Positions 47,572-57,145 of a stretch of 64,000 nucleotides of DNA are shown in pieces. The stretch covers positions 2,170,001-2,234,000 of the forward strand of contig NZ_SNWA01000001.1 in NCBI RefSeq assembly GCF_004361815.1, read 5' to 3'. Source of the DNA: Paraburkholderia sp. BL10I2N1. GTDB taxonomy: Bacteria; Pseudomonadota; Gammaproteobacteria; Burkholderiales; Burkholderiaceae. Position numbers and translations under genes: made by a program. Within the stretch, counting starts at the first letter, position 1; each line of letters opens with the position of its first letter. The notes beneath the pieces were generated by a model that did not search any database, was not told the origin of the DNA, and saw only the letters and a program-made list of their open reading frames with translations.

Positions 47572-48543
47572 GGAGGCGAGTGTATGCGTCGCGAAAGAGT
47601 GCCGCAGCATGTGCGGGTGTATGTGAAACCCTAAGCGTAGCCCGAGGCGAGCGAGCGGGGCGACGAAGCCGTCGGCAGCGAATTCTTCTCCGTAGCGCGT
47701 GATGAACAACTTGGAGCTACATGCTGAACCGGTGTTCTGAAGTGCCGGCCGCACCCCTTCCCTGTACTGCCAGAGCAGATTCATGCACTCTACTGAGACG
47801 CGAACCTTCCTCGGCCTGTCGTTTTTGATGTCCATGTCATCCGGCTTCAAGTACACAGGGACACTCTTAATTTTGGACGACAGTTTGCTGCAGTCCTCGA
47901 CGTAGTGCGCGGGGAAGGTGGCAAGCTCCTCCGCCCGAAGGCCGGCGTTGAGCCCTAAGTGCACCACCGCACGGTGCGTAGGATTTGCCGTTGACCGCAA
48001 AACGGTCTCAATCTGGCTCCTGGAGAGAACCTTAATCGGCCCATCTGCCTCCGTCATATGCAAGGTAGTAGTCTTACGGCGACCAGGATTTGCCGAATTG
48101 TGATTCAGCATACCCATGGCATTTGAGGAGACTGAATCGGTCTGTTGGAAAGGGAGGGACTTAACAAGTCCCACACGCTGCGCCCAAAGATAGAACCGCA
48201 CGATTGTTCCAAGCTTGTCATTAATGTAACTAGGCTTGTTGCCTACTGTGCTGTCACACCAACGAACGTAGTGCGCGAGAGGAGGTATATCTCCGCTACC
48301 CAACCCAGGAATACTGTCCCAGCGGAGATTCTTAGCCTCCAAGTAGCCGAAATAGTCGTACAAGTGCCGACCGTATGCATCCCAAGTCTTCAGGTCTCGG
48401 GCACCGGACCGGCCAAGCAGTTCATCAACGAAAAAGCGAAGAGTCAACTCGACAATCACCCCGAAGTTGTCGACAAGTATGGGGAAGCCTTCATAACTTT
48501 GACCGCCGACCTCGAAGGAGCGCTCGCTTGGGTAGACTTTCAT

Positions 48544-50821
48544 TATCTAAAGTCGTCAAAAGATTGAAGAGGAACGCCGGATTCCAAGGGGGCACGGACA
48601 CAGCTGAAGCCTCTCGATAGATTTGCAGCAGACTCTGTCCGGACCAGCTCGCCACTCTTGCTGGGCGACGCGTCGCAGAACCCGCGGTGGATGTAGTCAA
48701 GCCGCATCGTTTGCTCCGTATCCGTTGGTCGCGGAAAGCCCCTCGCGACGGCCAATGCACCAACGGGCTGGACAAGTACGGTCGAATCGATTAGACCCCA
48801 AAAAAGCTAGGACAGGACGATAGGCACAGGTCTCAAATGGGGCGGCGGAAGATAGGTGACCAGTTCCAGTCGAGTTCTCGCGACAAGACGCACGCGGGTT
48901 CGCTGTCGGACGACGTGGTTTGAGATAGCGGAGAGGACATTTAAGCAATCGGCTATGCCGGTGCCGTCGCGCACCACTCGGGTGGCAAGTGGGACATGAT
49001 GTGTCCCCATTTGCGAAGCTCAATTCCGCGCGCGATGGCGCAGAGCCTGTCCTCGGCGGAAAAATCGAATCCATCTGTTCATACCGCATCGCATCCTCGC
49101 CAAAGTACCCTCTCATAAATAGGCGAGGCGGCCCCTTCTTGCGGCCAATGACATCTTCGAATGCGGTAGCAACCTTTGGGCATTGCGCCCAAAGCGCAAT
49201 CTAGCAAAAGTTTGGCCTACAATCAAGCAGACCAAAGTCGCGGCTCTGGCCGTCGAGCCATCTGCTGGCAAAGGAGACCTAAGTATGACCGCCGTGAAAT
49301 CTCTGTCGACGGTGAAAAACGCATGCACACCGGAGGTGGCCTGCCAGCACCTGAGGACATAAGCTGCCGCCGACACATGCTTGCGAGTTGCGGATAATAA
49401 GCTATACGGTTGTGCAAGCAATGGTCGCGGTCCTGGTCTACTGATACCTTTAACATTAAGCCATACGACACTACGAAGGTAACGGCATCATGAAGCCTTC
49501 CCGCTCGCATCCCTTGGTCTGACGCGCCGAAAGCGTGCAACGCGTACCAGTGAAAGGCCAAAAAAGACAGGTGATGCGCCAGCGAATCTCATATTGAGAC
49601 GGCGGGCAGCAAGCGGCAGATACATCCAAAGTTAATTGACTCATGCCGCAAGGGGCTAGTCGACACATCGAACCTGTTGCGGCTCGGCCTGTGTATGCTG
49701 GCGCTCAATCCATCTTGCGCGTGGCTTGGCGATGTGAATCGCTCATCTGGTTTCCGCATGTATAGCGCTAGTTGCGGCGCCGGACGCCGTGACGTCCTTT
49801 CTTGACCAAAGAGGAGGCGACGCGATTATGAGCGTTGCCGACGGGCTCGGGCTCGTCCTTTGAAGCTGCAAGGTTTCACCAACCGAACAGCTATTCCCTC
49901 AACGACATATAGCGTGAAAGCCACTTGTGCTAATGCAACATTCTCTTCGGCGACTAATCGTGCAACTGCTTCTCTCCCGACTCACATCACGCTGGTCGGT
50001 GGTTCATACAGGGCGGCGAGCGTGCGTTCGTTCCGTACGAAATGTCCTTCCTATGCACCGAGAACAAGGACGTCACATTGAGCGCGGTGCGGGACCGTCG
50101 CTACTCGCAGGGTCCATCCGTATGACCCAGCCGGGCCGGGTTCAACGACCCATTCGAACTGTTGCCAGAGTTACTCCGTCCCAGCTGACCTGGCGGGAAA
50201 ACCGATTAGCTTTTCCTTCGATATACATGCGCCTCGGCGCGAGACTTTGCTGACCACGGTCGTTCAGCTCACTGGCGGACAGGTGGGTAGCGACATAACG
50301 TCCCGGAACATACTCGATGTTCTCAAGCAGCAGATAGGCATTCTTTGTCTGTCCAAGGCCAGACCGTCTCGTCTGCAACGGGCGACGGCCCGGTTTCCTG
50401 CGCCCAGCTGCTCGACAGCGGAGTCGCACGAACAAGCAGGTCAGGCCATTGGTACGCACACCGACTGGAAAAAAATCGCAGAGCGGCTCGCCGTGACCTA
50501 TATTCGTTCACGGCGCTTTATACACGTTAGTTCGATATACAAATTAAATAATTTAACAAAGCTATTTTACTATACCGTGCAAAGCCAACATCACATCTTA
50601 AGGGTCTGTGAACCCCCGCTAGAGTGCACCGCACTGACCTCGCCAAGCGAACCTACAGCCCTCGTCGCGCACTATATCTTTAATCGTCAATATCGCAAGT
50701 CAAGCGGCAGTCGCGCCAAGAATCGAAGAAATTGTCGTAGGCTATTTTCAGAAATATGACCCTTGCGAAATCCGCGCGGCATGCTACGCTCTTTGCGTGG
50801 AATGGCTCAGCCGGAGGAACC
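48544..50821. other. About 2.3 kb without a recognisable gene
   Basis: Short open frames occur on both strands, but none has a recognised protein pattern. The most protein-like piece is minus-strand 50142 to about 50345 (KNAYLLLENIEYVPGRYVAT), without a family match. A 25-codon frame from the ATG at 49285 has a good AAAGGAG site but a meaningless product. The right part (50510-50600) is AT-rich. The right end of the Tn554-like module probably lies in this stretch. It appears to be decayed or regulatory DNA. Confidence 0.5.
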
Positions 50822-51349
50822 ATGGACAAATCGGATGAAATAGTTTTCGCTTCGTCGATTGACTGGGCAAAGAAAAAGGCCAAGCTCCTGCGAAAGCGTA
50901 TTGGTCGAGATTCGATTACACATTCAGTAGCACTCAACCTTTTAGCCAAGGTGTATGGATTCCGGAACTGGTCGGAATTCATCCATTTCAAGAACAGCGA
51001 CCTGGAGTTCGAAACAGGGTGGGACACTGAACTTGGTGAAAAGACACTCGATGAGAGGCGTTACCTTCAGGAATCGACATTGATGATAGAGTTGGGACTC
51101 ACGGAGGCTGAGGCCCTTCAGGTGCTGGCAGACGTCGCCGTTTCTCAAAAAGCCGCTGCTTCAAAGACGGACACAACAGAATCGGCACCTACTCCGGAAC
51201 TAAGCTCCAAGCTGGTTTCGCTTGTCGAGCGACAGAGCACGATACCGTATCCGGCGAGCCAAAAAGTAGCTCAACAACCCGTTGTCACCTACAAGAGACA
51301 ACGTTCGACATCTGAGCAGACCAGTCCCGAAATGAAGCCTCGCGATTAG
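50822..51349 (+). CDS. Glyoxalase-associated helical domain protein, 175 residues
   Basis: The product starts MDKSDEIVFASSIDWAKKKA. It contains KLLRKRIGRDSITHSVALNL and LAKVYGFRNWSEFIHF, a helical motif like the one found in Glyoxalase_8-type proteins (AKxLRKxL...SHSxALExxAxxxGxxxWN). No metal-binding glyoxalase domain follows; the C-terminal half is Ser/Thr/Gln-rich and probably disordered. The ATG at 50822 has a GGAGG site. Function is unknown; such proteins are frequent on mobile elements. Confidence 0.65.
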   Translation: MDKSDEIVFASSIDWAKKKAKLLRKRIGRDSITHSVALNLLAKVYGFRNWSEFIHFKNSDLEFETGWDTELGEKTLDERRYLQESTLMIELGLTEAEALQVLADVAVSQKAAASKTDTTESAPTPELSSKLVSLVERQSTIPYPASQKVAQQPVVTYKRQRSTSEQTSPEMKPRD

Positions 51350-51711
51350 ACGCATCCGGACTCACTCACTCACTCACATTTTTCGGCTTGAGGGGAACGA
51401 TGCACCGGTCATGGCCTGCCGCAGTGACCTCCGGTGGTGGCTCGTCTGTGATAGCAGCAAATGACAGCAGGTCTGATTCCCCCGGAGCGTTTCACCGAGA
51501 CCACAGACAGGCTACGAGCTGATAAAAACCACGCCGCGCACTGTCTGCACGTTATAGCCGAGGTCGTCAGCAAACAGGCCTACCGCCGGACTCTCACACG
51601 ACTGAGGCGGTGCAGCTACGACGACGGACACCCAATCGAGTCCGACATCGAAGCTTCGAGAATATCAACGGCATCTTGGTTGAAGCGGGCCTCCGGTCGA
51701 AACTCCTGCCC
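51350..51711. other. Gap of about 360 bases, no gene seen
   Basis: Contains a short CACT tandem repeat (ACTCACTCACTCAC, about 51361-51374). No other structure was recognised. Confidence 0.45.
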
Positions 51712-52319
51712 ACTCAATCACGCTGCGGTCTGCCATCGCTGCGTTTTCGACCGGAACGAGGCGCGTGAGCTTGCCGCGGCTGATGACAAAGCCGCCTGAG
51801 TGCTGTGACAGATGCCGCGGGGAACGTGTCGTCGAGCCAGTCGACCTGCGCTTCCAGCACGTCCTCTTTTGCGGGGAAGTCGGGGACGAGAATCGCAAGA
51901 CAATCTGGCGCTCCCAGCAGATGGCGATATTCCTTCTCTGGTCGCGACAGGTCCTGAGGCGTGAGTCGATATTCGCCCTTCGGTGCGCGTGTCCGGGCGA
52001 GAGTGATGAGTTCGGACAGGTTGCCGTATCCCTCTCGATTCTTCGCCAGCAGGATGATTCCGAACGCTGGCGAACCGTCGGCGTTGACCAGCTTGAAGTA
52101 GGCGCCGACGATAAAAGGAAGCTTAGCTGTCTTCGCGGCGACGTGAGCGCGCACCACGCCAGCCAGTGAGCACTCATCCGTTACGGCGAGCGCTGAGTAA
52201 CCCAACTGCGTCGCGCGCTCAGCAAGCTCCTCTACGTGCGAGGCGCCTCTCAGGAAAGAGAAGTTCGACCGGCAGAAAAGCTCGGCGTAAGCCGGAAGGA
52301 TATTGAAGGTCGTATCCAC
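51712..52319 (-). pseudogene. dnaE2: Error-prone DNA polymerase DnaE2 remnant
   Basis: The N-terminal PHP domain is present ([40 protein letters not shown]), up to [10 protein letters not shown]. Then, in another frame, the sequence continues with [20 protein letters not shown] and [13 protein letters not shown], a segment normally some 470 residues further on. It breaks off near 51712. Most of the polymerase domain, including all three catalytic aspartates, is missing. The start lies six bases after the imuB stop, the normal cassette order. Confidence 0.88.
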
Positions 52320-52325
52320 AGCACA

Positions 52326-53795
52326 TCATCCAAATAGGCCATGGAGGAACCAGCGCTGCTCTTCTTCCGCATCGCGGCTGCTGACGCGTTCCCGGTAAAT
52401 CCAGTAACAGCTCGTGTCTTCTCCCTGCGCGACGAAATAATCGCGCGTAACGAGTTCGCCATCAAACCAACCGGCCTCAATGCGCTCACCAGGCGACACC
52501 ATACGCAACGGCGAACCATAAAACGGGCGGTGCTGACGCATCAGTAATCGCACCGGGGTATCGAGCATCCAGGTGGGCCTTGGCAGACCTTTCGGGAGTG
52601 CGTCTGGCTTTTTCTTCTGCGACACCGGAACCCAGCGGTTCGCAATTTCGGGGCGATGGTCCGCCGTCGGCGCTGGCCGCAGGACGTTCTCCTCGCCCAG
52701 TCTTGCGACAAGCAGTTCAAGCAGCTTCTGATGGTCCTCTTTCGAGCCACCCGGTTCAGGAAAAAGCGTGTCGGACGCTGGCGCTGCAGACTCGACGTTC
52801 GTGGCATCAAGCCGCAAAGCAATCATCGGCGCGACCAGTTCAATGCGATGCAACCGCTCCTTCAACAATCTGAGCAGGTGTTCTTCGCGCCATGTCGGTT
52901 CTCCCAATGCGATGTCGACAATGGTTGGCTCAATGGCATCACGGCCACGCTCGTGCTCGAGAGAAAGGCGAACGCCCGTCACCGCGAGTTGCTTGGCACA
53001 AAGCCATCCGCATAGCTGCACAATCAGGCGGTGCGCGGCAAACACCGCTCCGTCCGCATGCTCGAGTCGGTCTGGCATCTCGATGCGCGCAGAGAAGGTC
53101 GGCGGCAGCTCCAGCCAGTCAAACAGTTCGGGCGCGGTACCGAAGGCTCGGTCAAGAGAGTCCAGCAGATGTTCGCCACATCGGCGTTGCAGCCCCGCGC
53201 GAGGAAGGCGCCGTATGTCCGCTATGGTCTCGCAGCCCAGGCCATTGAACCAGTCGAAAAACGGACGGACCTCGGGGACCGCCACCATTGGCAGCGCGGA
53301 GAGGTGATGCTCAAGCGACGCGAGTTTCAATACTCGCCGGTTCCCAGACTTCGCGAGCAGCCAGGCGCCCTGGCCAGTCGGCGCGGCGCTGACGCGTGCG
53401 GTGAAGCCGAGCGCACTGAGGACGGCCTTCGCTTCGCGACACAGCGCAAGCAGGCCGCCAAAGAGGCGCAAACTGGCGCCGACCTCGACGACGACAGTCG
53501 CTTCGTCAAGCAGTGCGACTTCGGGCGAGAAGCTCATCAGCGCGATGCCAACCTCGCGCTGCGCCGCGCCTTCGCGACCAATGTCGCGCTCATGCATTTC
53601 CGTCTCGGGCGACAGTGTCAGCACACCGCCGCGCTTCATCCCAAGACGAACTCCTGCCGTGCGGGCAGTGGCATCCGCAATGACAACCTTGTCTTTCTCG
53701 AGCACGGCGCTGCCGTGAGCAGGCTCAGGTGACCACTTCGGTCTGAAGACCTCGAGCGGCAACTTCGGCAGATGAACGGCGAGAAAGACGCGCAT
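52326..53795 (-). CDS. imuB: ImuB, Y-family polymerase-like mutagenesis protein
   Basis: The 489-residue product (MRVFLAVHLPKLPLEVFRPK) is ImuB, a catalytically inactive Y-family homologue that tethers ImuA and DnaE2 to the sliding clamp in damage-induced mutagenesis. Visible parts include LSPETEMHERDIGREGAA, ARVSAAPTGQGAWLLAKSG, LGCETIADIRRLPRAGLQRR and the C-terminal MLDTPVRLLMRQHRPFYGSP. The reading frame is intact, although both partner genes are broken. The ATG at 53795 was chosen over a TTG at 53831. Confidence 0.92.
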   Translation of the reverse strand: MRVFLAVHLPKLPLEVFRPKWSPEPAHGSAVLEKDKVVIADATARTAGVRLGMKRGGVLTLSPETEMHERDIGREGAAQREVGIALMSFSPEVALLDEATVVVEVGASLRLFGGLLALCREAKAVLSALGFTARVSAAPTGQGAWLLAKSGNRRVLKLASLEHHLSALPMVAVPEVRPFFDWFNGLGCETIADIRRLPRAGLQRRCGEHLLDSLDRAFGTAPELFDWLELPPTFSARIEMPDRLEHADGAVFAAHRLIVQLCGWLCAKQLAVTGVRLSLEHERGRDAIEPTIVDIALGEPTWREEHLLRLLKERLHRIELVAPMIALRLDATNVESAAPASDTLFPEPGGSKEDHQKLLELLVARLGEENVLRPAPTADHRPEIANRWVPVSQKKKPDALPKGLPRPTWMLDTPVRLLMRQHRPFYGSPLRMVSPGERIEAGWFDGELVTRDYFVAQGEDTSCYWIYRERVSSRDAEEEQRWFLHGLFG

Positions 53796-53934
53796 GGCGG
53801 GAAAGCAGAACAGGGGTTGGTTGAAGGGCAATCGACAGGGGCTCTGCGCGAGAGGGCCCTCGTCGTTTCACAATGTCCACAGTCAGACCGTCAGCCGATG
53901 GTCTGAGCGCCAGCCGCAGCAGCGCGGGTGCCCC
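53725..53934 (-). pseudogene. imuA: ImuA C-terminal fragment
   Basis: The frame reads GAPALLRLALRPSADGLTVD and IVKRRGPSRAEPLSIALQ, matching the C-terminal part of ImuA, then overlaps the start of imuB. Everything upstream of about 53934 (the RecA-like body) is missing. The open frame to 54090 there has no ImuA character. The cassette has lost the 5' side of imuA and most of dnaE2. Confidence 0.75.
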
Positions 53935-54096
53935 TTTCCTCGGATTTTTTCCGCGGCGCGCTAGCTTATTGATAACATCCTTTAATGAGAACGGCCGCGC
54001 GTCGCCTATAGGGTACGTCGACTGTTGGCGAGTCTTCCCTTGAGAGATGGGAGGATTCAAATAGGCGTATAAAAATACAAGTAGAGGCAATAGAAC

Positions 54097-54978
54097 ATGC
54101 GTGTCGGGGAATGGTTTTCAGGGTTTTGCAGCTCGCTTCGAATCAATGGTGAAAAACGCACGTCAATCGCGAATCGGACCGCCCGCATCGTCGGTCGACT
54201 CAGTTCCGACCTGCGTGGTTTGAATTCGGACGCCGCTTACCGCTTCTACGTCGGGTCGTACGGTCGCAGCACGGCCATCCCCAGCGTGAGCGACGTCGAC
54301 CTGTTGTATGAACTGCCTTACTCGCTCTATCAGCGATTCCACGGGCATGCCGGGAACGGCCAGTCCGCGTTGCTCTCGCTCATCAAAAATTCAATCCGCA
54401 AGACATATAACGTCTCGGATATGGCTGGCGACGGACAGGTGGTGGTCATCAACTTCACCGATGGCGTGAGGTTTGAAGTTTTGCCGGCCTTTGTCAACGA
54501 TGACGGCAGTTATACTTTTGCCGATTCAAACAGCGGCGGGTCTTGGCGAATATGCAAGCCTAAGCAGGAAATGGAGGCTTTCTCGGCGAGGAATGTCGCG
54601 TGCAACTACAACCTTGTCGAACTGAGTCGCATGGCTAGGGCTTGGCGTGACACGAATATCGTCTCGATGAGCGGAATGCTGATTGACACGCTCGCCTATC
54701 AGTTCTTGGCTTCGTGGGCGTACCGCGACAAGTCATACGTCTATTACGACTGGATGACCCGCGACTTCTTCAATTACCTCGCGAATCTGGACACCCAACA
54801 GACGTACTGGCTCGCTCCTGGTAGCAACTCATATGTCTACCGCAGGGACGTGTTCCAGTACAAGGCCCGCTCCGCCGAACTAAGGGCACTCGAGGCACTT
54901 GAGTACCAGCGAAACAACCATGACTGGTCAGCCCGACAAAAGTACCGGGAAATTTATGGAACAGCATTCCCAGCATGA
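54097..54978 (+). CDS. CD-NTase (SMODS-type cyclic oligonucleotide synthase)
   Basis: This 293-residue nucleotidyltransferase has the polymerase-beta-like active site GSYGRST (53-59), the acidic pair D66 and D68 (SVSDVDLLYEL) and a third acid E127 (VRFEVLPAF). That is the pattern of CD-NTases that make cyclic di- or trinucleotides in CBASS anti-phage systems. The C-terminal helical domain (SMSGMLIDTLAYQFLASWAY) is present. The start at 54097 follows AGAGGC within an AT-rich leader (GTATAAAAATACAAG). The next gene overlaps its end. Confidence 0.9.
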   Translation: MRVGEWFSGFCSSLRINGEKRTSIANRTARIVGRLSSDLRGLNSDAAYRFYVGSYGRSTAIPSVSDVDLLYELPYSLYQRFHGHAGNGQSALLSLIKNSIRKTYNVSDMAGDGQVVVINFTDGVRFEVLPAFVNDDGSYTFADSNSGGSWRICKPKQEMEAFSARNVACNYNLVELSRMARAWRDTNIVSMSGMLIDTLAYQFLASWAYRDKSYVYYDWMTRDFFNYLANLDTQQTYWLAPGSNSYVYRRDVFQYKARSAELRALEALEYQRNNHDWSARQKYREIYGTAFPA

Positions 54979-55546
54979 CGACATGCCGGTTGAGCCTGCA
55001 GCGACGCTCGAAAGTCAGCTGCGGGAGATGTACGCGCGCGCGGCTTACACGCACAAGACGCACGAGAAGATGGCGGACCGATACATCAGGCGATACAAAT
55101 GCATCAAGACTGCCGAGATTGTCCTGTCGGCCGTAACGGCGAGCAGCTTGCTGCTAGCGGTCCTCGGCGACTCGCATGTCGGGACGATTGTTGGCGCGGC
55201 ACTTTCAACAGTCTTGCTGGGATTCGCTCTGTATTTCAAAGAAGCGAGCCTCGGCGAGCAAGCTCAAAAACACACTGTCGTCGCGTCAAAGCTATGGGGC
55301 ATACGCGAGGCGTTGCTGTCGCTCTTAGTCGACATGAGGGATGGGCGCGCGGTCGATGAAATACGCAGCGCGCGAGACCGCCTGAACGCGTCGATGGAAG
55401 AGATATACAAGGCTGCGCCTCGCACCGACAGCAAGGCGTACGCCGACGCACAAAAGGCGTTGAAGCATTCGGAAGAGCTTTTTTTCTCGGATGACGAACT
55501 CGACCGTATGCTACCGAAGGAGTTGCGTACGACGTCGAAACGATGA
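54956..55546 (+). CDS. SLATT-domain two-helix membrane effector
   Basis: The product (196 residues from the ATG at 54956) has the SLATT signature: LESQLREMYARAAYTHKTHE, two membrane helices at about 53-70 and 75-94 (AEIVLSAVTASSLLLAVLG and GTIVGAALSTVLLGFALYF), then a soluble helical tail. SLATT proteins are proposed membrane-damaging effectors paired with CD-NTases. Other starts are possible at 54899 (TTG), 54920 and 54983; all but the last overlap the CD-NTase gene, implying translational coupling. Confidence 0.85.
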   Translation: MEQHSQHDDMPVEPAATLESQLREMYARAAYTHKTHEKMADRYIRRYKCIKTAEIVLSAVTASSLLLAVLGDSHVGTIVGAALSTVLLGFALYFKEASLGEQAQKHTVVASKLWGIREALLSLLVDMRDGRAVDEIRSARDRLNASMEEIYKAAPRTDSKAYADAQKALKHSEELFFSDDELDRMLPKELRTTSKR

Positions 55547-55634
55547 AACCGGCACTAAATCTACCCCTTTTCGGGACATTGCGTCGTCGGATACCGCCAT
55601 AAACTGAAGTCCCAAAGGTTGAAGGCGACTCAAG

Positions 55635-56780
55635 ATGTCCACGAGCGATGAGCTCCTCGCACTTGGCGAGGGCGCGGTAGCAGTTCCCGCTGAAAATGTG
55701 CCAGGGTCGGTAGAGGACCCCGCGGAAAAGAAGGTCCAACGTCTTCGCAAAGAGAAGTGTGACCTCATCGACTCGCTGGCCAGCGGTGACTTCTCGACCC
55801 AACGAGCCCGCGTCGCCTACATCCTGAATATGTTTCCCGCCGCCCGCAACAGCGACGTTACTCTTGCGCTCAAGTATTGGGAGGAGTTTCAGCCCGCTTT
55901 CTTCAACCCTCACGGCATCAAGCCCGAACATCTGTTCGAGCTTGAGCACGTACCACTTCTCGTTCGCGCGCGCGCCAAGATTCAGAACGAATTCGAGCTG
56001 TTTCAAGCCGACGTCAAGGTACGACGTCGTCGTCGGGGCCTTGAGGGCGAAATGCGCGATGCAGTCCTCGAGGATGCGGCGCCAAGGCAAACGCTCCAAG
56101 TATTTGCTGACGAGACGGGCAAGACCGAGGCGCACGTTATCGTCGGAGCCGTTTGGGTGCTAAATGGTCGCGCGGTATTCGACGTGTCGCAGGCCATCAA
56201 TACGTGGAAGACCGGCTCCACGTTTGCGAAGAGGGAGATGCATTTTGCGAGGTTCGGCAAAGGAGACATTGCTGCAATTGCCGACTATCTCGATGTCATC
56301 AATGCCAATCGGGAGTTTCTGAGCTTCAAACTCATTGCGGTCCGGCGAGACAATCTGAAACGAAGCATCGAGGACACGGTGCAACGTCTGCATGAATTCA
56401 TGCTGCTTAAAGGTCTGGAGCACGAGGTGCACAGCGGCCGAGTGGGACTGCCTCGGTACGTCACCGTGACGCTGGACGAGGAACAGTCTCTCGACCAGAT
56501 TGCGATTGAGGGCATGAAGCAACGCATTCACGATGGTCTTCAGAACCGACACGGAAATGAGCTGATACTCGAGTCAATCATTGCCGTGTCTTCGAAGAAT
56601 AGTGCGTTAGTGCAACTCGCAGACGTGGTCGCAGGCTCAGTGAATCGCCGATTGAATTTCGCCGGCACTCGAAACCACAAGGACGAAATTGCAGACCTCG
56701 TCATCGAAAGACTGAGCATAGAGCTGGACAGCGACGAACGCGATGCTGACTTGGACGCGACAGTCATGTTTCGCATTTAA
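55635..56780 (+). CDS. DUF3800 (RNase H-like fold) protein, third gene of the CD-NTase operon
   Basis: The 381-residue product has a DUF3800 domain from about residue 153. A first acidic pair D159-E160 lies in VFADETGKTEAHVIVGAVWV, a histidine in REMHFARFGKG, D281 in TVTLDEEQSLD, and the closing motif KNSALVQLADVVAGSVNRR at 321-339. DUF3800 proteins have an RNase H-like fold and are found in defence and mobile loci, but their activity is unproven. An N-terminal helical extension of about 150 residues precedes the domain. It lies 88 bases after the SLATT gene. Confidence 0.82.
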   Translation: MSTSDELLALGEGAVAVPAENVPGSVEDPAEKKVQRLRKEKCDLIDSLASGDFSTQRARVAYILNMFPAARNSDVTLALKYWEEFQPAFFNPHGIKPEHLFELEHVPLLVRARAKIQNEFELFQADVKVRRRRRGLEGEMRDAVLEDAAPRQTLQVFADETGKTEAHVIVGAVWVLNGRAVFDVSQAINTWKTGSTFAKREMHFARFGKGDIAAIADYLDVINANREFLSFKLIAVRRDNLKRSIEDTVQRLHEFMLLKGLEHEVHSGRVGLPRYVTVTLDEEQSLDQIAIEGMKQRIHDGLQNRHGNELILESIIAVSSKNSALVQLADVVAGSVNRRLNFAGTRNHKDEIADLVIERLSIELDSDERDADLDATVMFRI

Positions 56781-56801
56781 GCAACGTCCCCTCCCGGTAT
56801 G

Positions 56802-57059
56802 TCAATCTGATAGTCGATGTGCTGTCAATGGCTTGCCCGTGCGCAGCGTCATGGCAACGAACACCATGGTGACTGCCGCAAGGGCGATAACGCCTAAGAA
56901 GATAGCGGCACCGACCCTGTGCGCATCGAGCTGCACGACGAAGTTGCTGCACGCCTGAACTAGCGCAGCGCTTCCCACGAGATAGAGTTTGCGCGGACGT
57001 GTTGGTCGCACACTCCGATGCCCTTTTCCTGAAACTCCTGCCTGTCGCTTCTCGTTCAT
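56802..57059 (-). CDS. Small membrane protein, 85 residues
   Basis: The product has a basic N-terminus (MNEKRQAGVSGKGHRSVRPT) and two hydrophobic segments (LYLVGSAALVQACSNFVV and VGAAIFLGVIALAAVTMVFV). No family was recognised. It is convergent with the DUF3800 gene, ending 21 bases from it. It lies on the strand of, and downstream from, the large unknown gene that ends at 57146. Confidence 0.55.
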   Translation of the reverse strand: MNEKRQAGVSGKGHRSVRPTRPRKLYLVGSAALVQACSNFVVQLDAHRVGAAIFLGVIALAAVTMVFVAMTLRTGKPLTAHRLSD

Positions 57060-57145
57060 GTTGTATCACCGTCGCGCCGTTGGCGCAAATTGAAGGTGAT
57101 ACGGATTCTTTTACATGCCAACGGAAATCCCGATAGCCGCCTGCC

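Larger units (their letters stand above)
41844..48543 (-). mobile_element. Tn554-like module: three tyrosine recombinases plus TnpC-like protein
   Basis: Four genes on the minus strand, tightly joined or overlapping, form an integration module: a split TnpA-type recombinase, two large TnpB-type recombinases and a small coiled-coil TnpC-type protein. The order matches Tn554 (tnpA-tnpB-tnpC), with an additional large recombinase. The tnpC-proximal end abuts the broken CoA-transferase gene. The right limit given is only the tnpA start; the true end lies further right and was not identified. Terminal inverted repeats are not expected for this type. Confidence 0.75.
45864..48543 (-). pseudogene. 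Tyrosine recombinase (TnpA type) split by an IS701-family element
   Basis: The 5' part (48543 down to 47568) begins MKVYPSERSFEVGGQSYEGF and includes the arginine box (HLGLNAGLRAEELATF) and HxxR box (HPHMLRHSFATHTLAS). The 3' part (46063 down to 45864) begins LEDLKRAGRLRSSPLVVL and holds LGHSSTQTTSRYLHHLD with the catalytic tyrosine. Removing the insertion element and one CTAG joins them in frame (TLASLEDLKR) as a 391-residue recombinase. As found, no full-length protein can be made. Confidence 0.85.

Noticed and set aside
41840..48600. Possible integrative conjugative element
   Set aside because: No conjugation, relaxase or coupling-protein genes are present in the window; the recombinase set fits a Tn554-like transposon better.
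48697..49116. 139-codon minus-strand frame in the gap right of the recombinases
   Set aside because: Composition is unlike a folded protein (many Arg, Ser, Pro, Cys), and no domain or ribosome-binding site is seen.
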